Assembly: GCF_004011695.2 (NCBI RefSeq)
Contig: NC_082424.1
Span: 930,001 to 994,000, forward strand
Reading direction: 5' to 3'
DNA from: Ascochyta rabiei
Lineage: Eukaryota; Ascomycota; Dothideomycetes; Pleosporales; Didymellaceae
DNA length: 64,000 bases
Both the position numbers and the translations under genes were made by a program. Of this stretch, positions 24,541 through 37,707 are shown one piece after another. The notes beneath the pieces were generated by a model. It was not told the DNA's origin and made no database searches. It worked only from the letters and a program-made list of their open reading frames with translations. Numbering within the stretch: the stretch's first letter is position 1; every line of letters starts with the position of its first letter.

Positions 24541-27500
24541 GTTAGTAAAACCTAGTTATCTTACTACTAGTTACTGTATATCTGTAGGTATATTTCTATA
24601 GTCTAATTTATTCTTTTAGTCTATCTATCTGTCTGCAGATAATAGGCTGTAGAGAGTTTCTTCTTAGTCCTAATTACTGCTAAGAGCGTAGTCTAATAAT
24701 TTAATATAAAGAGCTTATCTTAATTACTAATAATTAATTCTAGTATGCTATAATGCCTTATATGTTAATCTAGAAACACTTATATAAGCTACTCTGTAGT
24801 ATAGCTATATTAAAAAGGTATTATGTTAGTGTACTTAGTAAATCTGTTAACTATAAAAAGACTAAGTTATAGTTATATCTAGTTACAGGGTCTCTTAAGA
24901 TAGGTAGCTATGTAATAAAATCTATTATAACGTTTATCTATAGTGCTGTAGGTAGCTCTATTACCTATATTTCTCTATATTTTACGTGTGTACTATATTT
25001 ATTTTACTAACAGTTAATATATTTCTTAATATATTTAGTAACCTTGTCCTTTATATTACTAAACTTATAGTGTTACTTTATAAGCTCTATTATACGTGTA
25101 ATTCTAGAGTGTCTGTATAGTAGGTTATTATAGTAATTAGCTATAATTTTGTCCTAAAGTTCCTCTAGTATATCTAATTTAATATGCTGTTTATTTTTCA
25201 TTTGTATTATATTATTTAGTTACTGCAATAGCCTAAGTAATCTATTATTGTTAATTCCTAGTATTATAAACTAGTTTATTGTCTTTTCTCTAGTAAGGTT
25301 GTATTGTCTGCTAAGCGTATTAGCTCTACTATTGTCTTTCCCTAGCGTATACAATATTTTAAAACTATATTATTTAAGTATCTTAGACTAATATACTTAT
25401 TGTTCATTTAAGACTTTAGTAGTAGTAAAGTATACTAGGTTCTTATAGGTAGTGTAGATAGTAAGTTCTAGGCAGCTTTCTACGTATAGGTGCTAATGTT
25501 CTAAGGCTAATATAATTATAAGTAATTCTTTATTATACATATTGTAGTGTTTTTTAGGTCCTAAGAACTTATATAAGTAGTAAATAATAGAGTACTATAA
25601 TCTATTCTTTTCTTATATAATATATACGCCTAATATAAAATCTAAGGCATTAGTCTCTATACACATTAGTTTACTACTATAAAATATAATTAACGTAGGA
25701 GGTGTAATATAGGCTTACTTAAGTGCCTTAAACATATTATTCTATTCTTATCTCTACTTAAATAGTGTATCCTTCTGCGTAAGCTTTGTTAGCAGGATTA
25801 CAATCTTAGAGTAGTCTTTAATAAAGCGTTAGTTAAAGTTAACAAATCCTAAGAATTCCAAGATTTATTTAACTGTTTTTAGCGTCTACTAAGTCTTAAC
25901 TACTTCTACCTTTATTAGACTAATCTTAACTCTATGTTATCCTACAATATACCCTAGGAATTTAACTTCCTCCTTATGCTATTTACACCTCTTAGGTTTA
26001 AGTTATAGGTCTGCCTAGCTTAGGCATTCTAGCACTTCTATAACATATTATTTGTGCTCTTCTAGTATCTTTAAGTACACTAGGATATTATCTAGGTACG
26101 CTACTACAGTTCTGTTAAAATGTACTCTTAGAACGTTGTTAATTAACTTCTAGCACGTTACTAGTGTGTTTATTAGACTAAATAGTATAACTGGGTACTT
26201 ATAGAGTCTATATTGCGTCCTAAATGCTATTTTCTATTCTACTTCTTTCTTTATACGTATAAGGTTGTACGCGCCTTATAGGTCTAACACTACAAAGTAC
26301 TAAGCTCCTACTAGCTAGTCCTGTAACTTTGTAATATTTAGGAGCAGGTAGTAGTTTTTAATAGTGATTTTATTAAGCTTCCTAAAGTTAATATAAGGTT
26401 ATAGCTTACTATCCTTCTTAGGAACAAATATAATTAGGTACCCTGCAGGTAATTCTAATCTTCTAATAAATCCCTTCTTAAGGTTCTCCTTAATATACTT
26501 GCAAAGTACTTCAAGTTCCTTTTCTAATAACTAATATAATAGCCTTAAAGTTAGTGTCTTTCCTTCCTAGAGCTTAATCTTGTAATTCTAGAGTTTATGC
26601 TTAGGTAGGGCTTTTACTATAAGATCTTCTCTAAATATCTCTATGTACTGTCTATACACGTTAGGGATAGTAGAAGGTGTACTCCTGTCCTTCTTAACTC
26701 TTACTTTATAATCTGTAGGGCGTTTAGCATCTACAGAGTTAACTATTCTATCTTAGCACATCTTATATATTAAAGAGACATTATTAATCTTCTTCTTATC
26801 TACTAGCTACTACGTGCACTGCGTAGGCGTAGATACATTAGTGCTACATTTACATCCTTCTAACAAAAGTCTTTCTTATACCTAGTCTATCTTTAGGTTA
26901 TACTTTTATAACTAGAGAAGTCCTAATATAATATTATACGTAGCCTTTATAAAGACATCTAGGTTTATTTCCTTATAGTGCCTCTGTATCTGTAGAGGTA
27001 CAGCTATTACTTTAAGTATAATAAGCAGTTTATCTAGCATTAATTCTCTTTTAGCTACTTAGAATAAGTAAGGATTTTCCTTATAATATAATCTAAGTCT
27101 AGCTTACTATATTACTATTCTAGATATATAACTTACTTATACTTCTAAGTCTAAGAGTGCTGTTAAGGCTACCCTATTTAGTTTAATAAGTAGCTTAATA
27201 AGGTAATTTTTCCTAATGCTATTAATAAATGAATCTCTAGGGCTTATAGGCGCTAGCCTAAAAAAGTCCCCTCTTTACTAAACTCTTTAAACTTCTTAGT
27301 GCTGTAATGCTTCTTACAATCTGTGTTAATGCAGTTCTACTAGCGTATATTGTAGTAACTTCTATTATCTACTAGCTATATTTGTATTATAGCCTGTAAG
27401 TTATCTATTCTAGAAAAGTATACTTTCTAGTGTTTATTAATAAGATAAAGTTTATATAGGTTATTATAACACTAGTACTAATAACTGCAATAGAGGCTTT

Positions 27501-28782
27501 GTTATACTGGGAATTATCCTACACTAAGCTTCTTATTATAGTAGATTATGTATTTATCCTTAGTGTATACTATCTACGTAAGGTTTCTATATTTTAGGTT
27601 TTAGTAGTCTAGGATATACTATAGTTATAGGCTAATTATTAGTAGTACTTCTTTCTACTTCTGTATACGTTCTAGGCTAAGCTATATTTCTTACTTATAC
27701 TAAAGCTAGTCTTTAGCTTCTTCTAGGTTATTAGTAAACTGTTTACTGTTATTAATTTCTTTTCTAAACTAGTAAACAAGCTGTTAGAGTTCTAGTGTTA
27801 TTTCTATAATTTTAGGTACTCCTGTATGACTAATAAGTTCTTAACATATTTAGTAATAGGCTTCTTTATTATTATACTTCTAGCGTTGTTAAGCTAAACG
27901 TTCTTATTTGCGTATTAGTAGAGCGCTAATTTAGTTAAACTCTTATCCTAAGGTGTCTAGTAGGTTGTCCCTTTTTTGCTAGTTATTGTTAGAGTAGTAC
28001 TCTGTTTCTTTGCCTGTCTAGGCGTTCTAGTAGGGTGTTACTATACAAATTAGAGGTACAATACAGTTATTATTATCCTCTAAACTAGACTCTAGGTCTT
28101 CTAGTAGTTATCCTATATTATTAGTAAGAATTTTCTATTTACTAGTATCTATATTATTATAATTACAGGTAAGTACATTTAACTAGCAGTAAACCTTATT
28201 TATTAAGTAGTCTCTAGCAAAGTAGCCTAGTTTACTACAGTTGTAGCAGTCACTGCTACCTCTGTGTTAATTACCCCTCTTAGGCTTCTTATTCTATTGC
28301 TTTAGTAGTCCCTTATTAAGGTTTAAGAGGTCTATTACTTTAGGTCTGTAGTATCTACTCTAAGTGTTGCTGTAGATGCAATAACTAGTATTTAGCTAAT
28401 TACAGCCTCCTTACTGTCCTTAATTTAGGTTATTACGCTACTAGTTCCTTAGTAGCAGCCTATTAGTAGTAATAACAGTAGTATATACTTTAGGGTTATC
28501 TTAAAGTTCCTACTAAAGTTTATAGAGTTATATATTAATGTTAATAGTAGTATTAATAAGCTTGTTAAGGGTTTCTATGCTTGCGCTAGTGCGTATAAGT
28601 TCTTCTTTAACCTTAGGCTTTACTCCTTATTAAAACATAGTAATTAGGGCAGTATTATCCTAGTTAGTGTTAGCAGTAAGCTGCTAAAACTCTGCAGCAT
28701 AGTTAGTAGCTAACTTATCCTGTCTAATCTTCTAAATGTTGTATTAAGTAATGTGTAGTTTATTAGAGACTCTAAAGATTAT
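24541..28782 (-). pseudogene. pol and 3' part of gag of element D
   Basis: Minus-strand reading from right to left gives the middle of Gag (NYAAEF, then GVKPKVKEELIRTSASIETL, near 28,560-28,700), a zinc knuckle at about 28,195-28,260 (CYNCSKLGYFARDY, in which the His and last Cys of CX2CX4HX4C are both Tyr), and RT at about 25,920-26,525. RT has FRKLNKITIKNYYLL, FVVLDL, then AYLDNILVYLKILEEH, with YLDD changed to YLDN at about 26,082-26,099. The integrase core runs to 24541 (KLSTAYYL, TDR, TKRIN). Every catalytic change is the G-to-A expected from RIP. Confidence 0.8.
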
Positions 28783-28787
28783 CTTAA

Positions 28788-28985
28788 TGTAAGGGCGCTG
28801 TAGGCAGGCAATAGAGCAGAGCGAGATAGGACAAATAATAAGGTAATATTTAAGAGATAAGATAAATCCTTAATAGATAAGTCTTAAATTTGTGAATATT
28901 ATATACGTGTATAGCTAGTAGGTCCCTAGGCTTAGCCTAGGACCTAGCTAAGGTATCTCCTAGCGTAGGGAGAATACTTGTAATA
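28788..28985 (-). repeat. 3' LTR of element E
   Basis: The plus-strand sequence starts TGTAAGGGCGCTGTAGG and ends TACTTGTAATA (RIP form of TGTAACA). It is colinear with 36769-36967 apart from one base of length and scattered CA/TA, TG/TA differences. Confidence 0.9.
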
Positions 28986-30229
28986 ATAGCCCCCCCCTCT
29001 TTAAAGGTTTGTCCTAAACTGTAGAGAGGTCTCTAGCAACGTTATTAAGCTCTAGAAAAACCTCCTGTAAAGGGAAAAACTTAGCAGGAGAAATGCAGCG
29101 CTAGTAGGAATCTATTAGTTAGCGTCTGTAGGGATAGGAAGCTGTTTAGCACGTAATAGACGCTAGTAATCCTATACTCCTAACGTTTACTTAGTAAGCT
29201 ACTAGGGTAGTAGTACTGCGCAGCTAGGTGGACAAGTCTTATTTATAAGAGACTAGCTAAGGCTAAGTCTTCCCTTATGCCTTTATTAGCTGCTAGTTAG
29301 TAAGCTGTTACTTCTACTAGACGTTATTATAAATAACGCCTTAGTAGTTATTAGCTCTAAAACCTATATCGCTAAGGCTATAGGAAGTATAATAATTATA
29401 CACTAAATAGGTAATATATAAGAGGTATTGTTTACTTCCTATATAGCGTACGCAGCGCCTAGCACTAGGCTAAGAGTTGCCCTAGGCGTGCCTACTGTTT
29501 GCTCTCTGCAATCTCCTAAGTAATTAGGTGCCTTAATCCTAGGGCTAAGGCCCCTAGAGGCGTAAGTAGTTAGACGTTGTCTCTGCCTTATAGGCTAGAG
29601 CAGTAAGTCCCTAACTAGTAACGTCTATAAGACGATTGCTAGCAGCTTCTACAGCCCTATTCCTGCGCGAACTAGCCTAGCATTTACTTATTTGTAGGGG
29701 ATCTTATCTGTATGCTGGTAGTAACAGTAAGCTGTTAGCCTTACTATGCCTAGTATCTTACCTAGACCCTTGCGTAGTATAGTCTAGGCTCTAGCGTTTG
29801 TTTACAATATAAACCTTAGGTAAGATTACTAGTTACCCTTCTAGCAGTTAATAGACCTATACCTAGATATTTATAATAAGAATTATCTTTCTATATAGTA
29901 GATTGTAACAGGTAAAAGAGCAGTAAAAGGTTAGGTTATTACTAGAGAGCTGCTAGGTAGAGGGAATCTAGCGTATATAAGGACTATATCTACTTACTTA
30001 TAGTGCCTTATTATCTCTACACCTTTATCTATATCTACCTTCTAGCCCTTACCTTCTCTACTATAATACCCTCTTTAATATATATCTCCTATAAGGCTCT
30101 ACCTAACTATATCTACTAGCTACCTAAGAGCATACAGCCCTAGCTGTTGCTTTTATAGTACTAGTACTGTACTAGCATTATACACTTAACTACCTTATCT
30201 AAGAGTAACCCTAATAGCACTATCTTGTC

Positions 30230-31080
30230 CTTTATCTATGTCTTTTATTAGCCTAGTAGGTATAGGCTTTGCAAGGACAACTTTAGCATATGCCCCTACT
30301 ACGTCTAATTAAAGAAAGAAAGGTATGTTAAGGTATTTTCTGCGCTGCCCTAGTGTCTACTCCTGCTAACTTTTATAGATTAACTCTACTTTCTGTTAAG
30401 CCTATAATATACTTAATTTCTTAATTAAGCGTGCCCTCTATAAAATAAATAATACGTTAGTTGCCTAAGGTAACTAGGCAACTAATAATAACATAATTGC
30501 TTAGGTGTAGGTGTACTAGCAGACTACCTATAACTACGCTAAGGCTTATTATAACAGCTTTGTTGCCTATAATACTATAGTTTATTACTACATTAATAAG
30601 TCTAGTCTAAGTAAGACTAAGTACGCCTAAGCCTGTTAGGTTTCTTAGTTGTATAACCTTAAGCAGTATATTATAGGTGTTTTTCTTCTCCCTCTTTCTT
30701 ATATAGGGCTAACTTATTATAGGCTATAGTTAGGACTGTTAGTATAAAGCTTTCTAATAACGTTATAATTAACAGCATAATGAAGAATTACTTCTAGAAG
30801 ATAGGTAGTACTTATAACGCGGAAAAGCAGTAGTACTACTATAGTACTAACCTGCCTTCTGCTGTTTAGGCTCTGTTAGCTTCTTTTAAGCAGTTTTTGC
30901 CGTCTCTAACTAAACCTACCCTAGGTAGTTGTTGTTGTTGCAGCCCCTCCTATAAGATAAGCCCTTCTAAGGGTTATAGAGAAGCTGCTTAAGCTGTAGT
31001 TATAGTTATAAAGACCCTCTATTCCTATAATACTTCTTAACAGACTAGTAGATAATAATAAAACTCTTCTCTCCTATAAA
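30230..31080 (+). pseudogene. Open frame antisense to pol in the 3' part of element E
   Basis: The plus strand reads RYRLCKDNFSICPYYV, stop, LKKERYVKVFSALP, stop, CLLLLTFID near 30,260-30,400, and STNLPSAV, stop, ALLASFKQFLPSLTKPTLG near 30,845-30,930. Stops are TAA or TAG at likely Gln positions, which is what RIP of a plus-strand coding frame would give. E itself is coded on the minus strand. No family recognised. Confidence 0.42.
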
Positions 31081-31399
31081 TGTGCTAGTCTTTACTAGTA
31101 ATATATTAGATAGACGCTAGGCCTCCTTTAGCCTCTAGTCGCATAAGTCCTAGAACTATATATCCTTATTTTTAGCTATTTTAGAGTAGGGTTTATAAGG
31201 CAGACTTCTAAGGACGTCCCCTCTTTTACTTTAGTTGCGCTAGTCTGTTAGTTATAGGGCAGCCTACTCTTAATAGGTTACCTGCCTAAGCGTATTAGTA
31301 ATAATCCTAAAGGATCTTATTACAGTAGTTAAGGTTCTTAAGTAGTTCCTAGGTAGCTTCTTTATTTAGCTAACCTAGCCACTTAACCCTGTACTCTCT

Positions 31400-34300
31400 T
31401 CCCTAGGTAGTAGTATCTCTATATAATAGTATACCTTTAACTTTAAACCTATTACTAGGTAAGACGTCTTCTAGTATACTAATAGAACCTAGCTAAAACC
31501 TACTACTTATAAGGGGTTCCCTCTAGTGCTTAAGGAGTAATATGTTAAACACTAGGTGCACTCTGTCTATAGATAAGGGCAGCTTTAGCTTATATACTAG
31601 CTTACCTACCTTCTTAATTACTATAAATAGCCTAAGGTATTAAGCGTTAAACTTCTTAGAAGGACAGCTTGTTATTAGGTTCTTAGCTTAAAGGAGAATA
31701 GAGTCTCCCTTAGTAAAGTATTGTTTAGACTGTTTTGTATTGTACTACTAGGCGTTACCCTTTTATACGTACTCTAAGGCCTCCTTTACTATTCTCTACA
31801 TTTTATGCTAGTTTAATAGGCAGCTAGCAACCTGCTAGCGTAGTTCTAGTGTTGCCTTATCCTTATTCTAGATAGTTTAGGGTTTTTATAGCTCGTGCTT
31901 ATTAAATATCCTATTAAATCCTTTATAGTCTGTGCTAAAGGTAACCTTTATAGGAGATTCTCTATAAGCAGAGTAAGCTTTAGAGTTATAGGCGTACTTA
32001 GCGTATAGTAGAAGGTCTACCTAGTTATCCTGTTAGTAGTTTATATATATATAGAGGTACGTTTCTAACTTCTAGTTTTATTACTCTATCTGCCTATCTA
32101 TCTAGAGGTAGAAAGCTGTACTTAATTAGTAGTTAATTTTAAGGTAGTAGCATATATTAGACTAAAAATAACTAGTAAACACTAAACCTTAATTTAACAA
32201 GAATGTATCTACTAGTTCTGGCTTTAAAAAGCTCTGCTCTATAAGTAGCTTAGCTAGGTGTTAGGCAGTAATGGTCTTAGTATAGGGTAGGTACTAGACG
32301 TACTTGCTAAAGTAGTCTATAAGGACTAGTATAGAGTTATACTTATTTCCCTTAGTATCTATTAACTTTAGTAGATCTGTTACAAAGTTAAGGGAGAAGT
32401 ACTACTAGGCTGTGTTTAGCACTAGTAATAGTGTAAGTAATCCCTATAGCTTATACCTTCTAATCTTATATAGTTAGTATATAGGACACCTTTAGATATA
32501 CTTATATACGTCCTTTATTAGTTATAGCTAGTAGTACTTTCTCTTAAGTACTTTAGTAGTCTTATCTATACTGTAGTAACCTTCTATAGGGTTATTATAA
32601 TTCCTTAAAAGGATAGTTTAGCGCAGTGTAATATTATTAGGAATCTAAACTTTCCTACTTCTGCGTAAGGTCCTACTAGGGTTAACCTCCTAGTAGTGCT
32701 GTCTCTTCTTTACTTTACTATCTGTCTAGGTTATTAATAACTAGTTTGCAGGGTATACTGCGTCCTATTGCTAGACTTACTTAATAAAATCTATTAGGAG
32801 TTCTAGGGTTTCTAAGGCGTAAGCAGAATCTTTCTATATAGCTTTATTTGCAAGGTATATAGGGGCACTAACTCTGTTATCTAGGCTATAAAGGAGAGCT
32901 TCTACAACGTTAAAGTCTAGTCTCCTAGCTTTAGTGTCTTTTGATTAACCCTAGCTCTAATAGCTATTAGATAGAGGGTTAAGAGCTAGGGGAGATAAGT
33001 CTCTAAGGCTAATCTAATGTTAGCAGAATTCCTTAGGGATAATTTTAGGTAGTTATTAGACCTCTGCTAGGTCTTCTATAGGTATATTACTCCTAGATAT
33101 TACCTATATATCTTTTTAAGCCCTAGACTTTTAAATTATCTAGATCTAAAGCTTTTGTTATAAGGTAGGTAGTATAGCGTCCCTAAGGGCTTACTATTCC
33201 CTAACCTTAAGACTATATGCGTAATCTAGATGTCTTAAGAGACTATCTACTATATTCTCTAGTCCTAGCTTGTATTTAACTTTAAAGTTAAACCTTACTA
33301 GCTCTTCTACCTAACAGGCTTATTTTAAAAAGAGCTTCTTTATTATTATAAAGTACCTTAGGTTATTATAGTCTAAGAGTACCTAAATTGTTACAGGGGC
33401 GTGTTTAAGGTAATGCCTCTACTGCCTAAAAGCTTTAATAATTACTAAGAGTTCCTTATTATAGGTATGCTATCTAATAGATAGACCTTAGAACTTCTAG
33501 CTCTAGAACGCTACTAGTTTCTAGTGCTGCTCTGTTGCTACTTTAGACGTCTAGGGTTATAACAGGATAGCTGCTATAGTAAAGTCTAACGCGTCTATAA
33601 GAATAATAATAGGCTTATTAGGGTTAAAGTGTTATAGCACTAGAGCTTTTATAAACTTCTCCCTAATTATAAGAAACGCTGTATAGGCTTCCTTTAGCTA
33701 GTGCTATAGTTTATACTATTTTATTAGTCCCTTTTAGCTTTTCTTTAGTCTTACCTTCTCTTTTTCTAGACTAGGGACCCCCTAGTCCTCTATTAGGTTC
33801 TAGGCGGCTGTTATATAGTCTATAAGCAGTTAGATAATTCCTAAGTAGTTAAAAATAAATTATTAATAAAAGTTAGTAAAGCCTAAGAATACCTAAATAT
33901 CCTTGTAGCTTAATAGCTCTGGCTATTTAGTAATAGTGCAGACCCTCTTAGGGTCTATAACTACGCTGTCTAGTGTAATAATAATCCTAGAAACTCTACT
34001 AACTTACTAGAGAAGACGCACTTGCTAGCCTTTGCGAACATCCTCTACTTAACTAGGTAATCTAGGACTTCCTTAACATGCTTGTTATAGTCTTTCTTGT
34101 CCTAAAAGTAGATAAGGATATTATTAAGGTAGACTACGTAGGTTCTATCTAGTAGGCCTTCTAGGGCTTAGTAGATGTAGGATTAAATTGTGGCTAGCGC
34201 GTTTGCTAGGCTAAAAGGCATTACTAGGAATTTAAAATAACTGTACTATGTCTTAAACGCAGTCTTCTACTTATTACCTTTCTTAATCTAGAGCCTATAG

Positions 34301-36760
34301 TAGGTGTTATATAGATCTAGCTTAGTAAAAACCTTTACTTTTAATAAGTAGTCTATTATCTTACTAACTAGCAGTATAGGGTACTAGTTCTTAATAGTTA
34401 CCCTGTTTAATTTCTAATAGTTAACGTATAGTCTTATAGTACTGTCTAACTTAGGAATAAATAGGATAGGGGCACCTGCTGGCGACTTGCTTAGGTAGAT
34501 CTAGCCCTTCTCCTGTGCTGTCTTAAGGTACTCCTAGAGGATGTCTAGCTCCCTGCAAGACAGGTTATAGATTAGGAGGTTAGGAACTTTAGCTCTATTC
34601 TTAATCTTAATAGAGTAGTTGTACTCCTAGTGTAGTGCTAACATGCTTATTTACTATTTACTAAAGGTAAACTATTTATAATAGAGGTGTTTAGGCATAT
34701 CCTTAAGTTCTTCTACATCTAGGGTGTTATCTCCTAGAATAGCACTGCTGTTAAGTCCTACTACTATAATTCTTAGCTGTTTAGTAAGATAAGCTGCCTC
34801 TAATGTCTGTCTAGCGTCTGCCTAGTAGGCGTCTGTTAGACTGCCTATATTTAGGCTTCTAGGATATAGCAGATATAGCTGCTTACCTAGACCTAGTTTA
34901 CTAAATAATTGTTTAGCTGTTAACAGCTAGACTCTCTTAGTGTTGTTAGTAAACTACTTATAGGTTCCTACTAAGAAATAGATATATAGGTCTGCTTTAG
35001 CTAGCTATAGGTAACCTAGGACTAGGTTATACCTAACAAATAATATAGACTAGAACTTAGTTAGTCTAATTGTCTTAGGTACTCCTTTGCTGTTGTAGCA
35101 GACTACTATTAACTAGTACTAGTTAGTTAAGGACAGCTCTGTGTTATCTAGGACTACAGCCTTTAGTTGTTAGTTAGTGCCTATTAGGTTAAGCCCTAGG
35201 TCCCTAGCTGCATCCTTAGTAATAAGGTTTAGCTCTAAGCCTAAGTTGTACAGAGCCTAGAGGGTTCTAGGGTTACTGTTAGTGTTGTTAAGCTAGACTA
35301 TAACTATTATGTAGGTTTATTTCCTCTTAGTTTCTAACTCTAGCTCCAGGTAGGACAGGTTAGCAACTAGGGCTTGCTATTTCCTAGATTTAGCTTGCTA
35401 CTAGAATGTTAATAGCTGCCTCTGCAGCCTCTCTAATAGCCCTGCTGCTGGTATTCCTAGGGCTGTTGTCCCTAGTTCTGTAGTTAACCTTAGGATTATT
35501 AATAGTTGTTTCCCTTAGGGTTCTATCTTCTGCCTAATAAATTAGTAGCACTAGTTGTTAGCTGGGGGTCTCCTAGGTGCTTCCTAGTGTTGCTTCTAGA
35601 AGGGGTTAACGCCTAACTGTTATACCTTTTAAATTTTCTTCTAGCATCTAAAGAAAGAGGTCTCTTATTTCTACTGCTACTTTTAGTCTATAACCCTAAG
35701 TTTAAGAGGACTGTTATGGTTTCTGCGTTTTAGAGGGCCTATTTAAACTCCGCCTACTTAGTAATATATTCTAAACTACTATTCTACTAGATTTTACGTT
35801 AGAGTGTAGAGGGCGTAAGGCTCTATATAAATACTATCTTAAACTTATAGTTGTTACTACTATTTTTAAACTTTATAAAGTTATAGGGCAGTAGAGACTC
35901 CTGCTTATTTAACTTTATTAGGAAGGTGTTAACTAAATTATTAGACTTTTACTTATAGTTAAAGTACTTATTATAGTTTTAATACTATGTAAAGACTAGG
36001 TCTTAGACAAGCTACTCCTCTTCTGCGTAGAGGTTAGCCTAAGTCTAGATTAATCCCTTATTAATATGTTGTTAAATTAATTCCTAGTAGACACTATAGT
36101 AGATAGTGCCTATAATCTAGTAGGTACAGGTTATAGAGTCTTTAAGTACTTAAGTGTACTAGAACGCCGTGTCTATATCCTTAATCTACTAGTCTACCTA
36201 CTAGGTTAATAGAGGCTTATTATCTGTCCTAAGTTTTAGCTTAGGCTTAACATTATTAAGGACTTACATTATTCTGCTAGCCTTATTAAACGCTAGGCAT
36301 TAGCTACTTAGTGCGTGTCTAGCATGCGTCTATTACAGAGTTTTAACTACCTAGTTAAATTGTTATTACTAGATTTTAAACTCCTGCTTAGTAGCACTAG
36401 ATAGTTCTGCCTTATTAAGTGCTTCTAGTAACAACAGGATAGAAGCTTATAGTAATTCTATTACAGGTTGTATAGCGCGTAGTGTTAGAATATCTAGTAT
36501 TATAATGCCTACTATTATAGCGTCTAACTTGCCCCTAATATAAGGGTTAAGTAGTAGCTCTATAGGCAATAGCAACACCCTAAGTGCGTTGTTGCGTTAT
36601 TAAGCGTCTAGCTCCTAACTAGGGTTATTGTAAGGGGGTAGCTCTTCTATATTACTAGTGGTTAAGTAGAGGTTATGTTGTCCTCCTACTATTATAATAG
36701 CTAGGTTTTTCCTGCTCCTTTGCTGCTAATTAGCTGCCTGTTCTAAGAGGAGTATAAAGG
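31400..36760 (-). pseudogene. gag-pol relic of element E
   Basis: On the minus strand RT shows YVVYLNNILIYF at about 34,105-34,140, the catalytic YLDD changed to YLNN, followed by KKDYNKHVKEVLDYLVK. The integrase core is near 32,260-32,400: YFSLNFVTDLLKLID, YNSILVLIDYFSKYV and YLPYTKTITA, with the first catalytic Asp changed to Asn (LNF for LDF). Gag should lie right of about 35,300; I translated little of it. Stops stand at Gln and Trp positions throughout. Confidence 0.7.
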
Positions 36761-36768
36761 ATTTAAAT

Positions 36769-36967
36769 TATAAGGGCGCTGTAGGCAGGTAATAGAGTAG
36801 AGCAAGATAGGATAAATAATAGGGTAATATTTAAGAGATAAGATAAATCCTTAATAGATAAGTCTTAAGGTTTGTAAATATTATATACGTGTGTGGCCAG
36901 TACGTCCCTAGGCTTAGCCCAGGACCTAGCTAAGGTATCTCCTAGCGTGGGGAGAATACTTGTAACA
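36769..36967 (-). repeat. 5' LTR of element E
   Basis: The plus-strand sequence starts TATAAGGGCGCTGTAGG (RIP form of TGTAAGG) and ends TACTTGTAACA, followed by the CTTAA duplication. Confidence 0.9.
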
Positions 36968-36972
36968 CTTAA

Positions 36973-37420
36973 TCTTTTCTTTAAATAGGTTAAAGTCTTT
37001 TATTTATTCTTCTACATTATTTAGGGCCTTACTACCTTAGTACTGCTGTATAAAGGGCTTAATCTAGGTAGATACTTTACTACGCATATAGCTAGCTGTA
37101 AGGACTACTTATTTAGCCTTAGGAACCTTCTTACCTTAGAAGGTAAAGAAGAGGTCCTACTGTATAAGCTAGTTATTAAGCTTACTACAATCTCTATAGT
37201 AAAGGTTAGGCTTGTTAACGTTTATAGTGCTAGTAGTAATAGTTACATCTATATTAATGTTACTAGACATAGAGTTACTAGGGGCAGCATAGGATCTAAT
37301 AGTACTTATTTTAGGGGTGTTTAAAATGTTAAAGTTGTACTTTAGTTAAAGACTGTAAGCACTAATTCTATTAGTTCTTAGGGATAAGTACTAGTAGATT
37401 AGTTAGGGTTATTAACTAAG
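36973..37420 (-). pseudogene. N-terminal part of gag of element D
   Basis: The minus strand reads VVLTASYMRSKVST, then IKPFI, QY, GSKALNNVEE and IKDFNLFKEKIK up to the insertion of E. This matches the region of gypsy Gag proteins that usually reads SYLRGxAxxWxxPF...F..FKxxIKxxFG. The start codon and leader lie further right and could not be fixed. Confidence 0.68.
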
Positions 37421-37611
37421 CAAAACTTATAAAGATAGGGTGCACTAAATAGTACAGAGTAGACTGTCTAGTTTAAGCACAGGTTAAGATTCTAAAGATA
37501 AACTTAATTAATAAGGTTAAACATAAACTATAAGGGTTCTGTTCCTACTTACTATATACTTTAATAATAGTAGTAGTAATATAGACAAATTAGCGTTAAG
37601 AATCCTTTAAT

Positions 37612-37707
37612 TACACTAATCACTAATCACACTAATTACTAATTACACTAATTACTAATTGTACTAATCACTAATTGTATTTATTACTAATCGTACTAAT
37701 TATACTA
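37612..37707. repeat. 16-bp tandem repeat, about six copies
   Basis: Units of the type TACACTAATTACTAAT start at 37612, 37628, 37644, 37660, 37676 and 37692, with variation at C/T positions. The array lies 138-233 bp inside the right end of element D, so it is in the LTR or leader of D. The left LTR-like block at 4184-4434 has no such array. Confidence 0.8.

Larger units (their letters stand above)
28788..36967 (-). mobile_element. Element E: complete 8.2-kb minus-strand gypsy element
   Basis: Direct repeats at 28788-28985 and 36769-36967 bound the element, with a perfect 5-bp target duplication, CTTAA at 28783-28787 and 36968-36972. A G-rich tract on the minus strand (complement of the CCCCCCCCC near 28,990) lies next to the left LTR, so that is the 3' LTR and the element reads on the minus strand. 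It interrupts Gag of element D: the frame ends NLFKEKIK on the right and resumes IIFRVSNKL on the left. RT and integrase relics confirm the gypsy class. Confidence 0.9.
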
